Shown: positions 56,109-64,000 of the stretch, in pieces
Position numbering within the stretch: position 1 is the first letter of the stretch
Layout: every line of letters starts with the position of its first letter
Assembly (NCBI GenBank): GCA_947501935.1
Contig: CANMXU010000003.1
Span: 62,001 to 126,000, forward strand
Length of the DNA: 64,000 nucleotides
Reading direction: 5' to 3'
Source: an uncultured Alteromonadaceae bacterium
GTDB lineage: Bacteria > Pseudomonadota > Gammaproteobacteria > Enterobacterales > Alteromonadaceae
Made by a program: the position numbers and the translations under genes
The notes under the pieces: model-generated
The model's input: only the letters and a program-made list of their open reading frames with translations
The model's database searches: none
Told to the model about the DNA's origin: nothing

Positions 56109-58481
56109 ATGTCGCAAATTGCTGAGCAAATCGCCAATGAATTGCAAGTTAACACTGTTCAAGTTAATGCTGCTATTACCCTGCTTGACGACGGCGCTAC
56201 CGTGCCATTTATTGCCCGTTATCGTAAAGAAGTCACCCAAGGCTTAACCGATACTCACCTGCGACACTTAGCCCAGCGCTTAACCTATTTACGTGAATTA
56301 TCAGACCGTCGCCAGCTGATCTTAAATAGCATTGAACAGCAAGGTAAGTTAACGCCGGCCTTAGCAAAAGATATTAATCAAGCTGATAACAAAACCCGTT
56401 TAGAAGATTTATACCTACCTTTTAAACCTAAGCGTCGTACCAAAGGCCAAATAGCGACAGAAGCAGGTTTAGCGCCATTAGCAAACATGTTATTTAATAA
56501 TTGGTTACTTGACCCTGAAGAACAAGCTCAAGCATTTGTAAGTGCAGAAAAAGGCATTTCTGATACCAAAGCTGCCCTTGATGGCGCTAGCTCAATTTTA
56601 ATTGAGCGCTTTGCTGAAAACGCTAACCTATTGCAAAAATTACGTCGTCATTTACTGAAACAAGCACACTTAACCAGTAAAGTTGCTAAAGGCAAAGAGC
56701 AAGAAGGCGCAAAGTATCGCGACTATTTCTCGCATAGTGAAAAACTCAGCGCTGTACCGTCACACCGCGCATTAGCAATGTTTCGTGGTAGAAACGAAAG
56801 CTGTTTACAGTTAGCCATTGATGTTGACCCTAATAATGACAACAGCAAATACTGCTCAGCTCAAGATATTATTATGGAACACTTTACTTTAAGACTGTCC
56901 AGCCAAGCCGCTGCGCCTTTCTTGACTAAAGTTGTGCGTTTAGCATGGAAAACCAAACTAGGACTGTCACTTGAAACTGAGTTGCTTGGTCAATTACGTG
57001 AGCAGTCAGAAATTGAAGCAATTAAAGTATTCTCCACTAATTTAAGCGACTTATTAATGGCTGCTCCTGCCGGCGCTAAAACTACGTTAGGTTTAGATCC
57101 AGGTTTACGAACTGGCTGTAAAATAGCAATAGTAGATGCCACCGGAAAGTTACTACAAACCGCAACTATTTTCCCGCATGCACCCCAAAACCATTGGGAC
57201 AAATCAGTTCGTACCTTAGTGAATTTATGCAAACAACATAAAGTAGAACTTATCGCCATTGGCAACGGTACCGCCTCGCGTGAAAGTGATACTTTAATTG
57301 CTGATGTACAAAAGTTATTAACCGAGCAAGCGCCAAACCTTAACCCAAAGAAAATGATTGTCAGCGAAGCCGGCGCCTCAGTTTATTCAGCCTCTGAATT
57401 AGCTGCTAATGAATTTCCAGATCTTGATGTTTCCATTCGCGGCGCTGTTTCTATTGCTCGTCGTTTACAAGATCCACTTGCCGAATTAGTGAAAATTGAC
57501 CCGAAAGCCATAGGCGTAGGCCAATATCAGCACGATGTTAGCCAAAGCCAGTTAAGTAAAACCCTTGATGATGTTATTGAAGATTGTGTAAATGCTGTAG
57601 GTGTTGATTTAAACAGCGCTTCAGCAGCATTATTAACCCGTGTTTCTGGTTTGAACAAAACCATGGCGCAAAATATTATTAATTATCGTGACGAGCAAGG
57701 GCGTTTTAATAACCGTAAAGAATTAAAGAAAGTAGCGCGTTTAGGGCCAAAAGCTTTTGAACAAGCCGCTGGTTTTTTACGTATAAATCAAGGTAGCAAT
57801 CCGCTCGACAATTCTGGGGTTCATCCAGAAACCTACCCTGTTATTGAAAAAATCATCGCACAACTTAATTGTGACATTGATGCTTTAATTGGCAATGGCG
57901 CAACATTAGCGCAGCTAGATAAATCGGCATTATTAAGCGAAGGTATTGGTGAAATTACCCTAACCGATATTGTCAGTGAATTAGAAAAACCGGGCCGCGA
58001 TCCTCGTCCTGAATTTAAAACTGCCACCTTCGCTGCTGGCGTAAATAAAATTACCGACATTGAAGTAGGCATGATTTTAGAAGGGGTAATTTCGAATGTC
58101 GCTAACTTTGGCGCTTTTGTTGATGTTGGTGTGCATCAAGACGGTTTAGTGCATATTTCATCACTCACCAATGCTTTTGTTGACGACCCACGCAAAGTGG
58201 TTAAAGCTGGTGATATTGTTAAAGTGAAGGTGCTTGAAGTAGAGCCCCAGCGCAAACGCATCAGCTTAACTATGCGTTTAGATGAACAGCCGGGCAGCAA
58301 CAAGCCGCAAAATAATAGCCAAAAGACTCAAGATAGAAGCAAGCAAGCGAACCAAAAAAACCAAGCTAAAAACAGCCAAGGGCAACATAGAAAACCCGCC
58401 AAAACACATAAGCCAAAACCAGTAAATAATGCAGTTATGGGTAACGCTTTCGCTGATGCTTTTGCTAAATTAAAGAAATAG
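56109..58481 (+). CDS. tex: Tex, RNA-binding transcription accessory protein
   Basis: 790 residues from the ATG at 56109, where conservation begins ([12 protein letters not shown]); the in-frame start 60 bp upstream is not expected. Tex_N (about 5-195, [33 protein letters not shown]), the YqgF-like RNase H fold ([17 protein letters not shown]), helix-hairpin-helix segments ([20 protein letters not shown]) and an S1 RNA-binding domain near 655-720 are in the usual order. A basic, Gln/Asn/Lys-rich tail follows. Tex binds RNA and affects transcription and stress survival. Single gene, followed by a Fur-box promoter. Confidence 0.96.
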   Translation: MSQIAEQIANELQVNTVQVNAAITLLDDGATVPFIARYRKEVTQGLTDTHLRHLAQRLTYLRELSDRRQLILNSIEQQGKLTPALAKDINQADNKTRLEDLYLPFKPKRRTKGQIATEAGLAPLANMLFNNWLLDPEEQAQAFVSAEKGISDTKAALDGASSILIERFAENANLLQKLRRHLLKQAHLTSKVAKGKEQEGAKYRDYFSHSEKLSAVPSHRALAMFRGRNESCLQLAIDVDPNNDNSKYCSAQDIIMEHFTLRLSSQAAAPFLTKVVRLAWKTKLGLSLETELLGQLREQSEIEAIKVFSTNLSDLLMAAPAGAKTTLGLDPGLRTGCKIAIVDATGKLLQTATIFPHAPQNHWDKSVRTLVNLCKQHKVELIAIGNGTASRESDTLIADVQKLLTEQAPNLNPKKMIVSEAGASVYSASELAANEFPDLDVSIRGAVSIARRLQDPLAELVKIDPKAIGVGQYQHDVSQSQLSKTLDDVIEDCVNAVGVDLNSASAALLTRVSGLNKTMAQNIINYRDEQGRFNNRKELKKVARLGPKAFEQAAGFLRINQGSNPLDNSGVHPETYPVIEKIIAQLNCDIDALIGNGATLAQLDKSALLSEGIGEITLTDIVSELEKPGRDPRPEFKTATFAAGVNKITDIEVGMILEGVISNVANFGAFVDVGVHQDGLVHISSLTNAFVDDPRKVVKAGDIVKVKVLEVEPQRKRISLTMRLDEQPGSNKPQNNSQKTQDRSKQANQKNQAKNSQGQHRKPAKTHKPKPVNNAVMGNAFADAFAKLKK

Positions 58482-58494
58482 TTTTAAAAACCTC

Positions 58495-58525
58495 TTTACA
58501 ATGCAAATGAGAATTACTATCATTT
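58495..58525 (+). promoter_or_regulatory. Sigma-70 promoter overlapped by a Fur box
   Basis: TTTACA (58495-58500) and TATCAT (58518-58523) are separated by exactly 17 bp. The spacer and -10 are covered by a near-palindrome, core TGAGAATTACTATCA, which matches the 7-1-7 Fur consensus in 12 of 14 arm positions; the outer AAATGA/TCATTT arms (58505-58525) are perfect. Iron-loaded Fur would block this promoter. The downstream transcript begins near 58530. Confidence 0.8.
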
Positions 58526-58529
58526 ACAT

Positions 58530-58702
58530 TGTTGAGCTTATATGAGCGTCATACTCTTAGCAAACATTAAGCACAACCACCTTATTATTTAGCTAGCCTG
58601 TTACAGGACGCAGGCTCAGCTAAATAGTAAACCCTAGCGTTAAAATTTTAGTAGCACTACTTTTGCATTTCTCCAGCCGACCATTTATGGTCGGTTTTTT
58701 TA
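58530..58702 (+). ncRNA. Putative Fur-regulated small RNA (~170 nt)
   Basis: The transcript runs from the Fur-box promoter to an intrinsic terminator with an 8-bp stem CCGACCAT/ATGGTCGG (58677-58694) and seven T. Between them, TTAGCTAGCCTG (58589-58600) pairs with 58611-58623 across a 10-nt loop with one bulged C. The 5' stretch is unpaired and contains AAGCACAACCACCTT, able to pair with ribosome sites. This layout resembles RyhB/PrrF-type iron-sparing RNAs in logic; I see no clear sequence match. A 16-codon reading frame (MSVILLANIKHNHLII, 58542-58592, weak GAG before it) ends at the hairpin, so a dual-function RNA or leader is possible. Nothing else explains this 390-bp gap. Confidence 0.65.
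58677..58701 (+). terminator. Intrinsic terminator of the putative Fur-regulated RNA
   Basis: Stem CCGACCAT (58677-58684) and ATGGTCGG (58687-58694), 2-nt gap in the centre, followed by T7 (58695-58701). It is plus-strand specific and separates the RNA from the DUF3718 gene. Confidence 0.9.
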
Positions 58703-58871
58703 TTTTCAAATTAACTAAAATGTGGTCAAAATTAATAATTACATGAGTTAATTTCATCATTCAATATTTCACCAAATATCTAAACCACGCTAACCTACTG
58801 TATTTAATTGAAATTAAATTATGGCATTGCGGTTGCAATATCATCAGCAAGCAAAAACAAAGGAGCTTGTT

Positions 58872-59201
58872 ATGAACACTTTAACCACATTATTAACTGC
58901 AACTGTACTCACTTTAACTACCGATAGTGCAGTAAATGCCGCCGAATTAGTTGGCACAGACAAAAGCATTACCACAAAATTATGTCTTACTGCCGCTAAA
59001 GGCAACATTGCTGCAATGCGATTTGCTATCAAACATTCTCGTTTATCTAAGAACTACATCATTGAAAACGTACAATGTAATCAGCAGTCCTTTTTATCTT
59101 TTGTTGAGCAATATGGTAATAACTCAGAAAGAATGAATTATTTATTAACCCGTAATAAATCTAAGTTTACTGATAACAGTACCAAGCTAGCAGCACGCTA
59201 A
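58872..59201 (+). CDS. DUF3718 family exported small protein
   Basis: 109 residues from the ATG at 58872 (AAAGGAG upstream); earlier in-frame starts lack a ribosome site. A signal peptide ends VNAA. The mature part has the DUF3718 pattern: a Cys in TKLCLTAAKGNIAAM, a basic helix (FAIKHSRLSKNYIIENV) and a second Cys in VQCNQQSFLSFVEQYG, so one disulfide is likely in the periplasm. The family is known mainly from Alteromonadales and has no assigned function. Monocistronic, with its own terminator. Confidence 0.85.
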   Translation: MNTLTTLLTATVLTLTTDSAVNAAELVGTDKSITTKLCLTAAKGNIAAMRFAIKHSRLSKNYIIENVQCNQQSFLSFVEQYGNNSERMNYLLTRNKSKFTDNSTKLAAR

Positions 59202-59241
59202 TTTTATTGAAAAGTTACTTCCTGATTCGCTAGTTTTTAGC

Positions 59242-59264
59242 AGGCCACATATGTGGCCTTTTTT
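59242..59264 (+). terminator. Intrinsic terminator after the DUF3718 gene
   Basis: AGGCCACAT and ATGTGGCCT form a perfect 9-bp stem with no spacer (59242-59259; a few central bases must form the loop), followed by a T run. Confidence 0.88.
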
Positions 59265-59361
59265 GCTTACAGGGATGTAAGTACTAAGACTTTGCAGGAG
59301 CAAAAAGTCGGTGCTTACAGGGATGTAAGTACTAAGACTTTGCAGAAGCAAAAAGTCGGTG
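59265..59361 (+). repeat. Two copies of the 48-49-bp palindromic repeat
   Basis: Units begin at 59265 and 59313 (GCTTACAGGGATGTAAGTAC then GACTTTGCAGGAGC and AAAAAGTCGGT). GACTTT-GC and GC-AAAAAGTC pair within each unit. The same element occurs at 60411-60509 and 62714-63110. Between here and the next gene (59362-59540), an AT-rich stretch includes a 40-codon open frame without a start (59418-59537). Confidence 0.85.
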
Positions 59362-59540
59362 TCTGCGATACTACTAAATATTCAGTTTCATATGCACTAC
59401 CTTTCAAATGACTAATTCGGTAGCGATAAAGGTTGTGGCGACCAAGATACACTGCTAGCTTTGTTATATGGCGTTGCTTTAGCTAATAAAAGACGACTAG
59501 AAATTATTAATTATGTGTTAACACTGCGGATTATATAAAT

Positions 59541-60353
59541 GTGCCTAAAAACCTGACCCACTTTATAAAGTTAATTCCAAATATTATTGCATTAGCTGTT
59601 TGGCAAATAATTTTTATGCCAATAACTTTGGCGGCTGTTGATGATATTAAAGAACCTATAAAAATAGGGAGTTATTTAACACCAGGCTTAATAAAAGCAG
59701 ATGGAACAGGTCTATTTAATAAATTAAATAATGCAATATTCATGGAAATGAGTAGAACTTCACAATTGTCTCTTTTGTCATTAAACAGGGCAAGACAAGG
59801 TATTAAAGATGGAAAGTTAGATGTTTATTTTCCTGAGTTATGGGAGAACCTACCAGAAACCAAGCAGCAATATGTAGTTTCAAAGCCTATATTTTATAAG
59901 CGCATAATATTGTTTACCTTAAAAGGCTCGAATTTAACTGAACTTTCAGATTTTGAAAACAGCCTACTAGGTGCCGTTAAAGGCTTTTCTTATGGAGCAG
60001 AAATAAAATCTAACCCCAAGTTAAATCTTATCTTTCAAGAAAATGACATTATCAATATTAATTTACTGCTAAATAAACGTATTGGTGGGGTTTTAGGTGG
60101 TTATCCTGGCACTGTTATGGCGGTAAAACAAAATAATGCTGACAATGAAATTCATTATGACCTCAACAAACCAGTCGCTATTTTAGAAAGCTTTTATGTT
60201 TGCAAGAATGATGCAGATGGCATAAAGCTATGCAACTCAATTAATAAAGCCATTGAATCGTTATTACAAAAAGGAATTTTAGAACTTAATGAAAATACTG
60301 GGGTAAGCCGATTTAATCCAAATAAAATAGAGCTAGCCGATTTAAAACATTAG
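59541..60353 (+). CDS. Periplasmic solute-binding-like protein (SBP_bac_3 type)
   Basis: 270 residues, start GTG at 59541 (the overlapping ATG is out of frame and stops at once). A hydrophobic N-terminus (NIIALAVWQIIFMPITLAA) serves as signal peptide or anchor. The mature part resembles the two-lobed family-3 solute-binding fold: IKIGSYLTPGLIKADGTGLF at the start, LDVYFPELWENLPETKQQY, SKPIFYKRIILFTLKG at the first hinge and FYVCKNDADGIKLCNSINKA near the end. Proteins of this kind lacking transporter partners are common in marine gammaproteobacteria. High AT content and flanking repeat arrays suggest an unstable or acquired locus. Ligand unknown. Confidence 0.75.
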   Translation: MPKNLTHFIKLIPNIIALAVWQIIFMPITLAAVDDIKEPIKIGSYLTPGLIKADGTGLFNKLNNAIFMEMSRTSQLSLLSLNRARQGIKDGKLDVYFPELWENLPETKQQYVVSKPIFYKRIILFTLKGSNLTELSDFENSLLGAVKGFSYGAEIKSNPKLNLIFQENDIININLLLNKRIGGVLGGYPGTVMAVKQNNADNEIHYDLNKPVAILESFYVCKNDADGIKLCNSINKAIESLLQKGILELNENTGVSRFNPNKIELADLKH

Positions 60354-60410
60354 TTCTGACCGTGCTTCCTGTACATCGACACTCATTCGCATCCATGCGA
60401 TCGCGCCATT

Positions 60411-60509
60411 GCCTACATGGATGTAGGTACTAAGACTTTGCATGAGCAAAAAAGTCGGTGCCTACAGGGATGCAGGTACTTAGACTTTGCAGGAGCAAAA
60501 AGTCTGACA
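60411..60509 (+). repeat. Two copies of the 48-49-bp palindromic repeat with flanking element
   Basis: Units start at 60411 and 60460. They are embedded in a longer shared element containing CTTCCTGTACATCGAC, CATCCATGCGATCGCGCCAT and TCCTGTACAT, parts of which recur at 60519-60574 and 62998-63055. The 60354-60575 gap therefore consists almost wholly of repeat DNA. Confidence 0.85.
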
Positions 60510-60575
60510 TCACATCCTGTACATCAACACTCATTCGCATCCATGCGATCGTGTCATACCGTACTTCCTGTACAT

Positions 60576-60602
60576 AAAAAAAGCGCCCTAAGGCGCTTTT
60601 TT
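60576..60602. terminator. Bidirectional terminator between solute-binding gene and acs
   Basis: AGCGCC and GGCGCT form a 6-bp GC-rich stem with loop CTAA, with A7 and T6 at its sides (60576-60602). It ends acs on the minus strand. Confidence 0.9.
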
Positions 60603-60619
60603 GGTGAATGTAATAATGA

Positions 60620-62566
60620 CTAAGAGCCGTGTATTATGCGTTGGCTAATTAAGTTTTCAACAACACTTGGGTCGGCCAATGTTGAGGTATCACCTAAACT
60701 ATCAACGTCGTTTTCAGCAATTTTACGTAAAATACGACGCATAATTTTACCTGAACGTGTTTTTGGTAATCCCGGCGCCCATTGAATATAGTCAGGTTTA
60801 GCAAAACGACCTAATTCTTTAGCTACAAACTCTTTAAGTTCTTTGTTTAACTCATCAGTTTCAGTTGAGTTAGCCATTAAGGTTACATAGCAATATACGC
60901 CTTGGCCTTTAATTTCATGCGGATAACCAACTACGGCAGCTTCTGCTACGTCTGGATGTAAAACTAAAGCACTTTCTATTTCAGCAGTACCTAGGCGATG
61001 CCCTGATACATTAAGTACGTCATCCACACGACCGGTGATCCAATAAAATCCGTCTTCATCACGTTTTGCACCGTCACCGGTAAAGTAATTACCTGGATAT
61101 TGGCCTAAATAGGTTTGATAAAAACGATCATGGTCGCCATAAACCGTACGTAGTTGTCCAGGCCAGCTAGCGGTCATTACTAATAGACCTTGGTTTTCAC
61201 CTTCTAGGTTATTGCCGTCTTTATCAAATAAAGCAGGTTGCACACCAAAGAATGGCTTGCCTGCACAGCCCGGTTTCATATCAACCGCGCCAGGAAGAGA
61301 GGTTATTAAAATACCGCCTGTTTCTGTTTGCCACCACGTATCAACAATTGGACAATTACTTTTACCAACAACTTCATAATACCAATGCCAAGCTTCTGGG
61401 TTAATAGGCTCGCCAACACTACCAAGTAAGCGTAATGACGATAAATCAGATTGATTAACCAAGTCATCACCAACACTCATTAATGCACGAATGGCAGTAG
61501 GTGCGGTGTAAAATACGTTCACTTGGTGTTTTTCACACACTTGCCAAAAACGACCGGCATCAGGGTACGTTGGTACACCTTCAAAAACTAAGGTCGTGGC
61601 ACCATTAGCTAATGGGCCGTAGAAAATATAAGAGTGACCGGTGATCCAACCTGCGTCGGCTGTACACCAGTATATTTCGCCTTCTTTATAATCAAAAACA
61701 TACTTATGCGTCATGGCGGCGTATAAAATATATCCGCCACAGCTATGTACAACACCCTTAGGTGTACCAGTAGAGCCTGAGGTATAAAGAATAAATAATG
61801 GATCTTCAGCATCCATTATTTCAGGTTCACATACTGCAGGCTGCTTAGCTACTGCCTCAGCATAATTAATATCTGTTTTTTCATTCCAAGCAACATCACC
61901 GCCAGTACGAGCAACAACAATCACCGAGTGAACATTTGGACAATCAGCAACGGCAGCATCAACATTGGCTTTTAAAGGAATGCGCTTGCCACCACGAAGG
62001 CTTTCATCCGCAGTAATAATCACTTTACAGTCAGCATCTAAAACACGTGCTTTAATTGACTCGGTAGAAAAACCACCAAAAACAACCGAATGGATTGCGC
62101 CAATACGAGCACAGGCTAGCATTGCATAACCGACTTCAGCGATCATCGGCATATAAATACAAACGCGATCGCCTTTTTTAACACCGCGTTCTTTTAATAA
62201 GTTAGCTAAACGACAAACATGATCATGTAATTCTTGATACGTTACTTTTGCATCTTCACTTGGATCATCACCTTCAAAAATAATCGCGGTATCGTTTGCT
62301 TTTGTCGCTAAATGACGGTCAATACAGTTATAACTTACGTTTAATTTAGCACCAGAGAACCAGTTGATTTCAGAGTTTTTTAAATCAACTTTGCTTACAT
62401 TATCCCAAGGTTGATACCAATCAATAAATTCTTTCGCTTGCTCACCCCAAAAAACATCAGGCTGTTCAATAGATTGCTTATACATAGCATCGTAAGTAGC
62501 GGCATCAATATGAGTATGAGCCTTAGCTTTTTCTGAAACTGGATAACAGCTTTTTAATTCTTCCAT
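60620..62566 (-). CDS. acs: Acetyl-CoA synthetase
   Basis: 648 residues, close to E. coli Acs (652). The P-loop-like adenylation motif [16 protein letters not shown] (about 267), the [11 protein letters not shown] motif, [20 protein letters not shown] and the C-terminal catalytic Lys in [10 protein letters not shown] (about 607), the site of regulatory acetylation, are present. It converts acetate, ATP and CoA to acetyl-CoA through acetyl-AMP in the cytoplasm. It stands alone on the minus strand between repeat arrays. Along with MmsA it contributes to the acetyl-CoA pool. Confidence 0.97.
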   Translation of the reverse strand: MEELKSCYPVSEKAKAHTHIDAATYDAMYKQSIEQPDVFWGEQAKEFIDWYQPWDNVSKVDLKNSEINWFSGAKLNVSYNCIDRHLATKANDTAIIFEGDDPSEDAKVTYQELHDHVCRLANLLKERGVKKGDRVCIYMPMIAEVGYAMLACARIGAIHSVVFGGFSTESIKARVLDADCKVIITADESLRGGKRIPLKANVDAAVADCPNVHSVIVVARTGGDVAWNEKTDINYAEAVAKQPAVCEPEIMDAEDPLFILYTSGSTGTPKGVVHSCGGYILYAAMTHKYVFDYKEGEIYWCTADAGWITGHSYIFYGPLANGATTLVFEGVPTYPDAGRFWQVCEKHQVNVFYTAPTAIRALMSVGDDLVNQSDLSSLRLLGSVGEPINPEAWHWYYEVVGKSNCPIVDTWWQTETGGILITSLPGAVDMKPGCAGKPFFGVQPALFDKDGNNLEGENQGLLVMTASWPGQLRTVYGDHDRFYQTYLGQYPGNYFTGDGAKRDEDGFYWITGRVDDVLNVSGHRLGTAEIESALVLHPDVAEAAVVGYPHEIKGQGVYCYVTLMANSTETDELNKELKEFVAKELGRFAKPDYIQWAPGLPKTRSGKIMRRILRKIAENDVDSLGDTSTLADPSVVENLISQRIIHGS

Positions 62567-62713
62567 TCTATATCCCTTAAACGGTTAACGTAATGTCTAA
62601 CCTTGTATTCTAAATTTATAATTACTAAGTATGCTAGTTTTTTTTACTACCTTTTTATATACGGCTTTAGTCTAAATTTGTGATTTTTTCATACAAAGCA
62701 CAATCAGGATATT

Positions 62714-63110
62714 GCCTACAGGGATGTAGGTACTAAGACTATGCAGGAGCAAAAAAGTCGGTGCCTACAGGGATGTAGGTACTAAGACTTTGCAGGAGCA
62801 AAAAAGTCGGTGCCTACAGGGATGCAGGTACTAAGACTTTGCAGGAGCAAAAAAGTCGGTGCCTACAGGGATGCAGGTACTTAGACTTTGCAGGAGCAAA
62901 AAGTCGGTGCCTACAGGGATGTAGGTACTTAGACTTTACAGGAGCAAAAAAGTCGGTGCCTACAGGGATGCAGGTACTTAGACTTTGCAGGAGCATAAAG
63001 TCTGACCGTACTTCCTGTACATCGTCGCTCTTTTACATCCATGTAACCGCGCCATTGCCTACATGGATGTAGGTACTTAGACTTTGCAGGAGCATAAAGT
63101 CTGACCGTAC
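62714..63110 (+). repeat. Tandem array of the 48-49-bp palindromic repeat (six units plus one)
   Basis: Units start at 62714, 62763, 62812, 62861, 62909 and 62958, spacing 49, 49, 49, 48 and 49 bp. Each has GCCTACAGGGATG-AGGTACT, AGACTTTGCAGGAGC and AAAAAGTCGG, the latter two forming a GACTTTGC/GCAAAAAGTC-type hairpin. A seventh unit (63057) follows after a spacer holding the ATCC/CATGTAACC element. This fills most of the 637-bp gap upstream of acs and downstream of the porin gene. Confidence 0.9.
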
Positions 63111-63121
63111 ATCCTGAGAAT

Positions 63122-63147
63122 AAAAAAGGGGAAGCATAAGCTTCCCC
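63122..63147 (-). terminator. Intrinsic terminator of the porin gene
   Basis: GGGGAAGC (63128-63135) and GCTTCCCC (63140-63147) form an 8-bp stem with loop ATAA. On the minus strand it is followed by T6. Confidence 0.92.
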
Positions 63148-63203
63148 AAAACAGCCTCAGAATAGGAGGCCAACTAACGCAAGAGCGTTATGCAAAAATG
63201 CTA

Positions 63204-64000
63204 CTAAAGCACATATTTTGCAGAGAACTGGAAGTAATTTGAATCAGCGTCTTGTTCAGCCATTTCAAAGTTACCTAACTCAACACCAAAAGAAAGCTCT
63301 TTAGTGTAGTTTTTAAATAAGTTAACACCCCAGTGAGTACGATCTCTATCCGAGTAGTCAGTTTCCGTGTTTCCGTAAAATACTGAACTACGCATATCAT
63401 CAGTCCAAAAATGGCGGTAAGCCACCATGATAGAAGTTGATTCTTCTACTTCTTCGCCGACCATATCAGTAATAGCAGCAACACCTACATAACGGCCCAC
63501 TTCACCACCGTGCAGTTGAAAACGAAAATCATCTTTACCAAAGGTATTAATGCGACCCGCAACACCGTAACCAATAGCAGTTTCTTCATTACCTGTTAAT
63601 GACTCTAATTGGCGTGCCACACCTGATACAGAAACATTACCCCAGTCACCTTTGAAGGTATATTTAGCTATAACATCTGGGCCGCTATCATTACGATAAC
63701 CTGCTGTTGGACGGTTACCGCCATATGTTTCAGGGTTTTCAATCGCTAGTTGTAAGCCACCATTGGTATAACGAATTTGGCCTTGACGAATAAAAGCAGA
63801 AGCCACTAATGGGCCGCCAAAGTCGGCAGATTCAGCTAAAGAACTGGTGTTTTGGAAAGTGGTCCAGTATTGGCCCACTAAAATATTTTTATACTTAATG
63901 AAAGCATGACGTAAACGTGGTTGCGACGAGTTTGAAATAACTTCGTTACCGCCACCGGCAACAGCATCACCATAAAAGTCCATTTCAATAAAACCAGTGA
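63204..64000 (-). CDS. DcaP-like outer-membrane porin, partial (N-terminus beyond the window)
   Basis: The open frame extends to the right edge: upstream of the first internal Met the frame reads TGFIE and remains open, so at least 265 residues are visible and the start is missing. The visible part carries the DcaP landmarks RLRHAFIKYKNILVGQYWTTFQN (quoted as landmarks LRHAFIKYKN and GQYWTTF), QIRYTNGGLQLAIENPE and the C-terminal FQFSAKYVL with alternating strands ending on an aromatic. Trimeric DcaP porins admit small anionic solutes such as carboxylates. A strong terminator lies 57 bp downstream. Confidence 0.88.
   Translation of the reverse strand, partial: TGFIEMDFYGDAVAGGGNEVISNSSQPRLRHAFIKYKNILVGQYWTTFQNTSSLAESADFGGPLVASAFIRQGQIRYTNGGLQLAIENPETYGGNRPTAGYRNDSGPDVIAKYTFKGDWGNVSVSGVARQLESLTGNEETAIGYGVAGRINTFGKDDFRFQLHGGEVGRYVGVAAITDMVGEEVEESTSIMVAYRHFWTDDMRSSVFYGNTETDYSDRDRTHWGVNLFKNYTKELSFGVELGNFEMAEQDADSNYFQFSAKYVL

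Noticed and set aside
62660..62700. CRP-like site upstream of acs (TTTGTGATTTTTTCATAC)
   Set aside because: The right half does not match TCACA at the required spacing; kept out of the features.
62714..63006. CRISPR array
   Set aside because: The repeat unit is the whole 49-bp period without unique spacers.
62814..63072. Open frames of 60-77 residues in the repeat array
   Set aside because: They are translations of the 49-bp repeats (49 is not a multiple of three, so frames cycle) with no start signals; not genes.

Overview
The window looks like chromosome of a marine gammaproteobacterium of the Alteromonadales, most plausibly Colwelliaceae (Colwellia/Thalassotalea type). This rests on the low-to-moderate GC, the protein families present (DUF3718, DcaP-type porin, TonB receptor, UbiE-UbiJ-UbiB, GreB, Tex) and the many dispersed palindromic repeats. 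No rRNA, tRNA, CRISPR array, insertion sequence or prophage was seen. Genus assignment is inference.

Layout. 1-2030: end of a tripartite efflux operon (outer-membrane factor, then periplasmic adaptor running off the left edge). 2208-2998: four tandem ~214-bp units, each ending in an intrinsic terminator on the minus strand; I read them as a family of small RNA genes. 3046-7585: S9 peptidase and TonB-dependent receptor. 7911-16475: amine/beta-alanine catabolic cluster (PuuC- and PuuB-like enzymes, an aminoaldehyde dehydrogenase, a bicupin, MmsA, an omega-amino acid:pyruvate aminotransferase) with a divergent LysR regulator. 17742-20871: ubiE-ubiJ-ubiB for ubiquinone synthesis. 21083-34929: an operon of subtilisin-like protease, TIGR03032-type protein and an 11-kb gene for a 3693-residue repeat protein. 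Its C-terminal part looks like an adhesin ending in a GlyGly-CTERM-like sorting signal, fused in frame to a complete OmpA-type protein. 35156-36873: AcuI/YhdH-type reductase and TetR regulator sharing an operator. 37042-41258: OM-type protein, DUF924, a small membrane protein and a GGDEF/EAL protein. 41283-45997: a NarB/NasA-like nitrate reductase paired with a fused DmsB-DmsC-type electron-transfer/anchor subunit. 46195-53341: hydroxylase, PAS chemoreceptor, 30-residue Cys/Gly protein, cytochrome c, GreB, TPR-GGDEF protein and a probable OM protein. 53555-55909: NfeD and two SPFH proteins. 56109-58481: Tex. 58495-58702: a promoter with a strong Fur box driving what looks like a ~170-nt structured small RNA. 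58872-64000: DUF3718 protein, solute-binding-like protein, acetyl-CoA synthetase and a DcaP-like porin cut by the right edge, separated by arrays of a 48-49-bp palindromic repeat.

How the genes fit together. The amine cluster reads as a route from amines through aminoaldehydes to beta-alanine, malonate semialdehyde and acetyl-CoA. The most interesting undescribed candidates are the four-copy RNA array, the Fur-box RNA, the fused giant surface protein with its protease partner, and the quinol-type anchored NasA-like reductase. RNA and operator calls come from reading the sequence by eye and were not tested by folding or database search.
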